From the NCBI RefSeq assembly GCF_000346505.1, contig NZ_ANOH01000449.1, positions 1-32,640 on the forward strand: a stretch of 32,640 nucleotides of DNA, read 5' to 3'. A program made the translations under genes and the position numbers. The notes below the pieces were generated by a model. It did not search any database and was not told the origin of the DNA. It worked only from the letters and a program-made list of their open reading frames with translations. Shown here one piece after another: positions 8,535-15,486 of the stretch (positions are counted from its first letter, which is position 1; each line of letters opens with the position of its first letter). Source of the stretch: Aporhodopirellula sallentina SM41. GTDB taxonomy: Bacteria; Planctomycetota; Planctomycetia; Pirellulales; Pirellulaceae.

Positions 8535-11295
8535 TCGCAAAACCTCCGGCAACGATCCAACTCGCAAACGCAATCAACAACGTCGGGGTGTACCACCACG
8601 GATCGTACTCAAACGAAACTCTCCATCGCCCCGCCGGACAGACGAACCCTTGAGAGAGTAAATCAACCGAGACGATCTCTCGTTCAATGACGTCACCCTC
8701 ACTCGAAGGAGACGTTAACCGAACCCGCCAATTCCCATCTTGGTAAACGCGCCGCGACAGAAAGACAGGCTCGCCAGTCCCCACCACCATGCCTCCCATC
8801 GGAGTCCCCGACACGATGGTCCGGCGAGACGTCTGGTTCGCGTCATTTTTATCGAGTAATGCCTGCACCCTTTTGGCATCGCCGGGTGACACAAACGCAG
8901 GTGTCTGGTCCGAAGAACTTAGAAACGCCCCCAGCACTTGCTGCCACGCCGCCTCGCGGTCAGATTCCAACGTCGCAACCTCCGCGTGAATTTGCAGGTC
9001 CGCCCAATGCACCGGCGCGTCCGTGCCTCGGTTTGCAAAACGCTCGACCGCGACTTCCGGCACCGCGTCACCGCCGAACCGCATCACGGTTTCCCCAACA
9101 CCGTCACCCATGCGGAGGTAACCCGACACACCTAGCAACTGGCACCACGCTCGCCAGCGTTCAGTCGCGGACACGGAGGTATCGTTCTCGAACGCCTTCG
9201 CGGCTAACCAGAACTCCGTCATCTCGCGGGTGCCGATCGACACCATGTTGTTGACCACTGCATGCCGGTTTTCGAGATGCCAACGGCCGAACCAGGCACG
9301 CCGCAGTCCGGCTTCCACGGTCCCCATTCGGTTGACGTTCGATGTTTCCTTCCAACTCTGGGGAAAACCTCCCTCCTTGTGAACTCGCATCCATCGAGAA
9401 GTCTCCTGGGGATCATCCGCCAACAGCGGCGCCGCCTGAATCACGTTCCTTTCAAACGTCCGGTCAATCGTTGGAACGAGCCCATGATGAGCGATGACCA
9501 AATCGATCGCGACCAACGCTACCATCGCCTGCGCACTTGCCCAACGTTTTCGCAGTGCGAAAGAAATGATGATCAACATCGACAGATGCACAACCGTAAA
9601 GAGCAGCCCGTCACAAGCACCGGCAACGTCAAACGGCCCCCAAAAAGGATCAGCCAACGAACTTGTACGAAAACGGCGCAGCATCGTCGCCACGCCCACA
9701 CCGCCGATCGCCAGCACTCCGATCGGGACCAAACCGGACAGGATGCTGCGAGTCAACGCTCCCCGCGATCGCGATCCCCAATCCCCTTGAGCAAACTCAT
9801 CGCGGACTAACTTTTGACATCGCAGTACCAATCGATACCGCCGGACCTCAGTTGCCGTGATTAATGCCGCGGCGAGTGCGGCGAAAGGCAACCACTTCGC
9901 AGGATAACGCAGGCTGTCATACCCAGGAACAAACTCGTGCAAAAACCAAAACGGCCCGCCCCATTGCCCAGACACCTCTTTCCCTAGTACGGATATCCAC
10001 CCGTCAGACGTCCCGCCCGAAAAACCGAGCGTCGCAAGACCACCGTCAACGACAGCCAACAACGACCGTAGCCAATACCCAGGCCCGTACGCCCCAAACG
10101 CGCAGCAGATGCCAATCAGGAACACGAGGTACCATGATGACATGCCTGAGCCAGGCCGCCGGTATCGCCGTCGCGATCGTGACCGGGCCCACCTCGCCAA
10201 CACCAAAACGGGAAAGAATACTCCGCAGTAAAGCGTCGGTGTCCAAAGCGCCGTCTCCGGTCGAGAAACTCCACCATCGAAAACCATCCGATCCCACCGG
10301 GTGTTGATCGCCCATGGTGATCCATAAAGGTTCGGCATCATGAACTCGGCTGTTCGCCACGGCGGTACGGAAAACGCATACGCCTGTTCTTCGATTTTTG
10401 ATGCTCTATCGCTACCGTCACTCCGCACACGATCACTTCGAGATGACCACGCAAACGAGGCTGCCAACTGCGGCATCGACAAGAGAGCGGCCACGACGCA
10501 TGCCGCCATAACTCTCGTCAGACGCCATCCGGTGTTCGCAATCCGTTGACGATTGCCGCCCGATTGATCACGTCGTTGCCAAAGACTGAGCAGGGTGCGA
10601 AGAACAAGCACCGCGACGACTACCACTACCGCATGAAACACTGTCGGTGGATCTCCGCCGAGTATCACTAACGCCATCGCCACCGCTGGCAACCAAACGG
10701 ATCGCGGCTTCCGCGTGAGCAACGGTGTCACGATCAACGGCAACCAAGACGCGCCGACCAAGAAGGGTGGGTTCGTTGCCGAAAACAAAACAATCCCGGA
10801 CAGCGAATAGACCAACCCGGCGACACACGCGGACCACGCATCAGATCGGATACAACGGGCCGCGTAGTACGCTGTCAGCGACGCAATGATCAGATGCAGC
10901 ACCACATACACCGCCATGGCTGTTTTGGCAGACCAATGCGGCGTGTAAACCAGAATCCTCAGCGGATAGAAAACGGCCGTGGTGGTTTCGCCGGCGAGAG
11001 GCATCCCTGTTTGATCGAGCGGATTCCAAATCGCTCCGCCAAACACGCCCCATGTCTGCTCGTGGGAAAGGTCTGCCACCCACTGATACAACGGTGTGTA
11101 GAAATAACCAACGTCACGAAAGGCGAGTCGGTCGCGTCCAGACAACACCCCCGCAAACATCAGCAACAAGCAAACCGGGGCAACCCACGGCGCAATGGCA
11201 CCCGATGAAATTGGCCGCGCATCCGAGAACAACGCAGGCGGGGCGACTCGCGATCGATCATCCGCAGCCTTCTTGGCCGACCGTCGTCGATTCAT
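8515..11295 (-). CDS. Large multi-pass membrane protein, YfhO/GT-C-like
   Basis: A 926-residue integral membrane protein. The first membrane segment (about 36-52) is followed by FRDVGYFYTPLYQW (residues 59-72), an acidic and aromatic first outer loop of the kind used by GT-C glycosyltransferases and YfhO-like proteins. About ten further hydrophobic segments follow (for example LIVTPLL, VVVVVAVLVL, VLVLARWA), then a soluble beta-rich C-terminal part and a last membrane segment near WWYTPTLLIAFASWIVAGG. YfhO family members act in polymer or lipid glycosylation where studied; the activity here is inferred only from fold. The ATG at 11295 abuts the stop of the AIM24 gene (TAGATG), so translation is probably coupled. 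It is the last gene of the M48/AIM24 unit. Confidence 0.72.
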   Translation of the reverse strand: MNRRRSAKKAADDRSRVAPPALFSDARPISSGAIAPWVAPVCLLLMFAGVLSGRDRLAFRDVGYFYTPLYQWVADLSHEQTWGVFGGAIWNPLDQTGMPLAGETTTAVFYPLRILVYTPHWSAKTAMAVYVVLHLIIASLTAYYAARCIRSDAWSACVAGLVYSLSGIVLFSATNPPFLVGASWLPLIVTPLLTRKPRSVWLPAVAMALVILGGDPPTVFHAVVVVVAVLVLRTLLSLWQRRDQSGGNRQRIANTGWRLTRVMAACVVAALLSMPQLAASFAWSSRSDRVRSDGSDRASKIEEQAYAFSVPPWRTAEFMMPNLYGSPWAINTRWDRMVFDGGVSRPETALWTPTLYCGVFFPVLVLARWARSRSRRRYRRPGSGMSSWYLVFLIGICCAFGAYGPGYWLRSLLAVVDGGLATLGFSGGTSDGWISVLGKEVSGQWGGPFWFLHEFVPGYDSLRYPAKWLPFAALAAALITATEVRRYRLVLRCQKLVRDEFAQGDWGSRSRGALTRSILSGLVPIGVLAIGGVGVATMLRRFRTSSLADPFWGPFDVAGACDGLLFTVVHLSMLIIISFALRKRWASAQAMVALVAIDLVIAHHGLVPTIDRTFERNVIQAAPLLADDPQETSRWMRVHKEGGFPQSWKETSNVNRMGTVEAGLRRAWFGRWHLENRHAVVNNMVSIGTREMTEFWLAAKAFENDTSVSATERWRAWCQLLGVSGYLRMGDGVGETVMRFGGDAVPEVAVERFANRGTDAPVHWADLQIHAEVATLESDREAAWQQVLGAFLSSSDQTPAFVSPGDAKRVQALLDKNDANQTSRRTIVSGTPMGGMVVGTGEPVFLSRRVYQDGNWRVRLTSPSSEGDVIEREIVSVDLLSQGFVCPAGRWRVSFEYDPWWYTPTLLIAFASWIVAGGFAIRRCRS

Positions 11296-12519
11296 CTAGT
11301 TGCTTTTGGTCGGCCGGAACGCGTTCACCCAGGACAGGAACGATTTAACTTGGCGAGTTTGAATCCACACTCGTCCGGTTCCCGAAAACTGACAAACCAA
11401 ACCTTCGCCGCCAAAGAAAAACGACTTGATCTTCCCGGCTGCTCGCAATCCCGGCAGCACCGTGACCCGATATTGCAATGTCTCTTCGAACGCAACGATG
11501 TACCCGGTGTCGACCATGAACCCTTCGTTCACATCGATCGGGATAATCGCGCCGTACGAATTGAAAAAGATGTCTCCGGTGCCGCTCGCTTTGAGCAGCA
11601 CGAGACCTTCACCGCTGAAGAATCCTTTTGCCCCCTGCCATTTCCCGGACACGTCCACGCCTTCACTGTTAAACATGTACGCGCCGCGCTGCAGATAAAG
11701 TGTGTTCCCATTGAGCCGGTGATAGGCGACATCACCGGCTGCACCGCCTGCGAACATGACTTCACCCGGACCATCCTGCGCGGTGAAGGTGTTGATGATC
11801 AGGCTCTCGCCACCGAGCAACCGGCCAAACGTTTTCCCAAGGCCCCCTTTCAATCCGGCTTCGAGATGCATCGTCGGTGTCATCGATACCATCGCGGAGG
11901 GTTCAGCGTAGACCTTGCCTCCCTGCGGTAGGTTGATTTTAACGATTGAGAAATCAGGTCGCTGGCTGATCTCGTACTTCATATGACCCGTCGTGCCACG
12001 GAGTGTTTCACCGACACCAGACGCCGCAGCCGTTCCAGGTGACGGTGTCTTGGCCGGCGAGATCGGCATTGCCGTCGCGGGAGCGTCAAATCCCGCATCG
12101 AATCCAGGATCGGCAAATGCCTGTACCGACGGTGTTACGGGCTCCGCGACGGGAATGTCGTCGAACGGGTCCGCGGAAACGGGAATGGCCTCGACGATCG
12201 GCACGGCTTCGGCGGTCGGGATCGCTTCCGCTGTTTCGATCGGTGTCGCTTCCACGGGTGCAGGATCGACAGTTACAGGATCGACGGTGGGGACCTGCGG
12301 GGCGGGCATGGTGGACCGATTCGACTCGCCCGCTGGGGCTGGCTTTGTGCGTTTCGGATTCGGTTTCGCTGGCTGCGATGCGCCGGCGTGATCCGATGGA
12401 GCGACCGGCGGCCTGATCACCAACACGGCGCCGCACTTCTTACACTTCGCTTTCTTTCCAGCAAACTTGTCAGCCAACCGGTAGCGTTTTTGGCAATTAG
12501 GACATGCGATTTCAATCAT
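11296..12519 (-). CDS. Zinc-ribbon-linker-AIM24 family protein
   Basis: A 407-residue protein in three parts. Residues 1-33 are a zinc ribbon of the MJ0042 type (CPNC at 6-9, CKKC at 26-29). Residues about 34-170 are a Pro/Ala/Val/Glu-rich linker with loosely repeated segments (EATPIETAEAIP, AEAVPIVEAIPV). Residues about 180-402 are an AIM24 (TIGR00266/DUF124) beta-barrel domain with the recurring motifs GESLIINTF, GDVAYHRLNG, FFSGEGLVLLKASGTGDIFFNSYG and VDTGYIVAFEETL. AIM24 proteins are widespread in bacteria, and the fungal relative is mitochondrial; molecular function is unknown. It lies 23 bp after the second AIM24 gene and abuts the membrane-protein gene. An internal Met180 at the start of the AIM24 domain could allow a short product, but nothing demonstrates this. 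Confidence 0.88.
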   Translation of the reverse strand: MIEIACPNCQKRYRLADKFAGKKAKCKKCGAVLVIRPPVAPSDHAGASQPAKPNPKRTKPAPAGESNRSTMPAPQVPTVDPVTVDPAPVEATPIETAEAIPTAEAVPIVEAIPVSADPFDDIPVAEPVTPSVQAFADPGFDAGFDAPATAMPISPAKTPSPGTAAASGVGETLRGTTGHMKYEISQRPDFSIVKINLPQGGKVYAEPSAMVSMTPTMHLEAGLKGGLGKTFGRLLGGESLIINTFTAQDGPGEVMFAGGAAGDVAYHRLNGNTLYLQRGAYMFNSEGVDVSGKWQGAKGFFSGEGLVLLKASGTGDIFFNSYGAIIPIDVNEGFMVDTGYIVAFEETLQYRVTVLPGLRAAGKIKSFFFGGEGLVCQFSGTGRVWIQTRQVKSFLSWVNAFRPTKSN

Positions 12520-12542
12520 GACTGTTGATCCGGCCAGCGGCT

Positions 12543-13226
12543 TTAACGGGCTTTCAGTTTAGGTCCGAGCAATTGTCCGAAACTCGGCGGGTTATGACTC
12601 TGGCAATACAGTTTTCCTTGCCCGCTGAACTTGCAGACCAAACCTTCGCCACCGAGAACACTGCCGATGAGACTCGAACCGGCTTTCCCGATTTTGAAGT
12701 TCAGCGTGTCTTCGAACGCAACGATATGGCCGGTGTCGACGACATACTCACCATTCACATCGACCGGGTAGATGGATCCGAAACTGTTGAGAAACAGATC
12801 TCCCTGTCCGCTGCATTTCACCCAAAACATTCCCTCTCCGCTGAACAACGCCTTGCCGAGCCCTTGCCAAGTGGCATCGATCTCGATTCCGATCGCCGAT
12901 GCCAGCCAACTCGATCCCTGAACAATCAACGTGCCACCGGTCATCGGATAATGCATGATGTCGCCGAGCAAACCGGGACCGATCCACAACGTTTGGTTGG
13001 GTGCGGTCGAGGTGAAGTGATTGAGAAAAAAGTTCTCACCCGAAAACATACGTTTGAGCCCTTTTGTAATCCCTCCTCCGCCGCCTCGACTTCGCGACGT
13101 CGTCTCAACGGTAAAACCGCTGGACATTGCGATCATGGCCCCGACTTCGCAGGTGACCGATTCCCCGGCTTGCAAAGTCAATTTGGCAATCGACATAGCC
13201 GGCTGTGCGAGAAGTTGATGATGCAT
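12543..13226 (-). CDS. AIM24 family protein (second of three)
   Basis: A 227-residue stand-alone AIM24-domain protein. Diagnostic segments are MHHQLLAQPAMSIAKLTLQAGESV at the start (shown as the start motif only), GLKRMFSGENFFLNHF, GDIMHYPMTGGTLIVQ, LFSGEGMFWVKCSGQGDLFL, VVDTGHIVAFEDTLNF and GLVCKFSGQGKLYCQS. A Gly-rich stretch (SRSRGGGGG) precedes the membrane-associating-type amphipathic segment. ATG 13226 fits the usual family start; an upstream in-frame start at 13244 adds six residues without family support. No signal peptide is seen, so the protein is probably cytoplasmic or peripheral on the membrane. It is clearly a paralogue of the genes on both sides but diverged, so the duplication is old. 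Confidence 0.88.
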   Translation of the reverse strand: MHHQLLAQPAMSIAKLTLQAGESVTCEVGAMIAMSSGFTVETTSRSRGGGGGITKGLKRMFSGENFFLNHFTSTAPNQTLWIGPGLLGDIMHYPMTGGTLIVQGSSWLASAIGIEIDATWQGLGKALFSGEGMFWVKCSGQGDLFLNSFGSIYPVDVNGEYVVDTGHIVAFEDTLNFKIGKAGSSLIGSVLGGEGLVCKFSGQGKLYCQSHNPPSFGQLLGPKLKAR

Positions 13227-13328
13227 GGGCGTTCGACGGAGCAACAGAAAGCGGGAAGATTAAAAGAGGGCCAATTCAACTGATGAATTCGATCACCGAC
13301 AAAATCGGAGCGGACCTCATCGAGCGGG

Positions 13329-13985
13329 TTAGTACAAATGAGCGTTCGTCCACGCGGCCAATCCGTCAAACGACCGCGACTGCATGTAGATTCGTCCCGG
13401 ACCGTTGACCCGCGTCACGAATCCTTCACCGCTGAAGAAGCTAGAAAAGATCCCTCCGGCCAATGCGATTTGCACACCAACGGTTGGCTCGTACGCGACC
13501 AGGTGTCCCGAATCAACGATGTATTCGCTGTCGATTTCACGTTGGAAGATCCCGCCGTAGGCACCGAACCAAACGCGTCCTTTCCCGCTGACTTTGAGCC
13601 GAAACAATCCTTCCCGGGCGACGAACATTTTCCACCCGGCCCAACCGAGCCCCAGTTTGACGCCCGGTTCACAAGCGATGAAGGCGCCCGGTTGCAGGAA
13701 CATGGAATTCCCGTTGAGTTCGAGGCACTGGATGTCGCCGGGAAACGGCTGCGTCAACACGATCTCACCTCCGGTCTGGGTGGAAAACGTGTTAACGAAC
13801 ATCGACTCGCCGCCGAACAACCGCTTGAGCACGCCGTTGACAAAACCGCCGCTCCACTGGGTTTTCATTTCAATCGACGAACTCATGCTCGCCATCGCAT
13901 CGGCCTCGGCGACGATCTCGTCACCGGGCTCCAACCTTACCCGGATGTTCGCAAAGGAAGGTCTATCACGAATCTCTGTTTGCAT
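13329..13985 (-). CDS. AIM24 family protein (first of three)
   Basis: A 218-residue AIM24-domain protein. It opens with MQTEIRDRPSFANIRVRLEP and then shows GVLKRLFGGESMFVNTFST, GDIQCLELNGNSMFLQPGAF, REGLFRLKVSGKGRVWFGAY, YIVDSGHLVAYEPTV and GEGFVTRVNGPGRIYMQS, the family's repeating beta-strand pattern. The ATG at 13985 is 23 bp after the M48 stop with an AGGGTG ribosome-site-like stretch just upstream. A longer in-frame start at 14087 would run into the M48 gene and lacks family similarity. The gap to the next AIM24 gene is 102 bp. Function unknown; context with a membrane protease suggests envelope maintenance (inference). Confidence 0.88.
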   Translation of the reverse strand: MQTEIRDRPSFANIRVRLEPGDEIVAEADAMASMSSSIEMKTQWSGGFVNGVLKRLFGGESMFVNTFSTQTGGEIVLTQPFPGDIQCLELNGNSMFLQPGAFIACEPGVKLGLGWAGWKMFVAREGLFRLKVSGKGRVWFGAYGGIFQREIDSEYIVDSGHLVAYEPTVGVQIALAGGIFSSFFSGEGFVTRVNGPGRIYMQSRSFDGLAAWTNAHLY

Positions 13986-14008
13986 CACTGCACCCTGTTT
14001 GGATCCCG

Positions 14009-15166
14009 TTAGTTTTTTTCCGGCACATCGCTGTTGTCGATGCTCGTGTCGATATTTTTGTCGATGCGTTTCCGAACCTCGCCCCAATCGATATCGATTG
14101 GTCGATACTGCACTGGCGGCAACCCGGCTAATTGAGCTCGTACGCTCGCTATTCTAGATGCATGATCGGGGTGCGTGCTGATCCAAGCAAAAATTCCTGG
14201 GACGTCGCCCTCTTCTTCCTCGAGGTGCTCAAAAAAGTCCGCCATTGCTGATGGATCAATCTCCGCCGCATGCAGCATCCGGACGCCCTCGGCATCCGCT
14301 TCGTTCTCATGCGTCCTAGAGTAACTGTTCACCGACGCCACCTGCATCAAATCAACAGCCGCACCGGTCAATCCGCTGACGTCGCCCACCAACAACGATA
14401 TCCCGGCCCAAATCCCGAGTGATTGCCCGATCCGTTGGATCCCATGTCGCAGTGTCGCGTGAGCCATTTCGTGTGACAACACTCCCGCGATTTGTTCAGG
14501 ACTGGACGCGTTTTGAATCAGTCCAGTGTAAACCACCATGTTGCCCCCGGGCAGTGCGAACGCATTGATCTGCGCAGACTCGACAACATGCACCCGAAAG
14601 TCGATGCCCTCGACCGCGGCGGCGGGAGCAATCCGATCGACGATCGACTGCATGGCCCCAACAACAACATCATCACGCACCTTCGGGCCCCCGAGGTCCA
14701 TGCTCTCCATGGCGGCGTCACCGATCTGAGCATCGATACTGACGGGCAGCGCGAGTACGGCGGATCGTGCACCAAAACGGATTCCAAAATACCCAGCGAC
14801 GATGAACAGCAAGATCGCGGTCAAGCAGATCGTGCCAAAGAGAAATGCTCGTCGTGATTCGCCACGTCGCTTCTTATGTCCGATCGCTAATTGATCGTCG
14901 AGCGTGCCTGCGGCGGCGAGCGACAATGCCTTTGGGAATTTTGGAGCGTCGCAAAAGATCGTCAGGCTCCGATCCGCATTGCGGCAGAACACCATGCGGC
15001 CGTTGTACCCACCCATCTCAACCTGACAGTCGCGATAGGGAATCACAAACGTTTCGCCATCGGGAGTTCGTGCTCCAATGCCGGCGGGCAACAACTCAAC
15101 GTCCGCTCCTGCCCGGCCTCCTTCGAGAGTCTCGCTGAATACGCCGCCTAAAAATGTTTGGTCCAT
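14009..15166 (-). CDS. M48-family membrane-anchored zinc metalloprotease
   Basis: A 385-residue protease. Residues 1-95 form a beta-rich N-terminal domain (FLGGVFSETLEGG, VIPYRDCQVEMGGYNGRMVF) resembling the DUF7092-type module that precedes many M48 peptidases. A basic stretch (KKRRGESRR) and one membrane segment (about 108-128) follow. The catalytic domain has LSHEMAHATLRHG (HEMAH at 232-236) and SRTHENEADAEG (283-294), the EXEAD motif supplying the third zinc ligand. It ends with HPDHASRI as in BepA/LoiP-like enzymes, which degrade misfolded envelope proteins. The ATG at 15166 has GGCGAG about 8 bases upstream. It is the first gene of the AIM24 unit, so the promoter should lie in the 320 bp before it. 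Family is certain; substrate and partnership with AIM24 proteins are inferred. Confidence 0.9.
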   Translation of the reverse strand: MDQTFLGGVFSETLEGGRAGADVELLPAGIGARTPDGETFVIPYRDCQVEMGGYNGRMVFCRNADRSLTIFCDAPKFPKALSLAAAGTLDDQLAIGHKKRRGESRRAFLFGTICLTAILLFIVAGYFGIRFGARSAVLALPVSIDAQIGDAAMESMDLGGPKVRDDVVVGAMQSIVDRIAPAAAVEGIDFRVHVVESAQINAFALPGGNMVVYTGLIQNASSPEQIAGVLSHEMAHATLRHGIQRIGQSLGIWAGISLLVGDVSGLTGAAVDLMQVASVNSYSRTHENEADAEGVRMLHAAEIDPSAMADFFEHLEEEEGDVPGIFAWISTHPDHASRIASVRAQLAGLPPVQYRPIDIDWGEVRKRIDKNIDTSIDNSDVPEKN

Positions 15167-15486
15167 GGTTCACTCGCCGTTGCGGCATCGGGTTGCGTTG
15201 GCATCGCGACTGTTGAAAACGCAGAACCGTCTTTTTACCACTTTCGGAGTGGTCCGTTTGCGGTGACGAAGCATTTTTCGGTCGCCCCGCGTTCAGACAA
15301 ACGTGTGATTGGATGTCGATCGGAACGGCGGATCGATTGTCACAACGGTCCGGACTCTTCTCGGTTCGATTGCCCCAGACACGGCTTTCCAAGACGGTGG
15401 TTCGGAGACGATAGCTCGCGAGGCAATCGCAAACGCCCCACCGCCGTGACGCAGCAAATCGATAAATCACATCTCCACCGCGTTTG
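15167..15486. other. Intergenic region before the M48/AIM24 unit
   Basis: These 320 bp lie between the oxidoreductase stop and the M48 start, both on the minus strand. No supported coding sequence was seen. ACCACT (15237-15242) pairs with AGTGGT (15248-15253) around TTCGG. On the minus strand this hairpin would sit about 70 bases before the M48 start and is followed by AAAAA, not T, so it is not an intrinsic terminator. It may be a leader hairpin. Confidence 0.4.

Noticed and set aside
15237-15253. Hairpin considered as terminator for the oxidoreductase gene
   Set aside because: It is over 230 bp past the stop and is followed by A, not T, on the minus strand.
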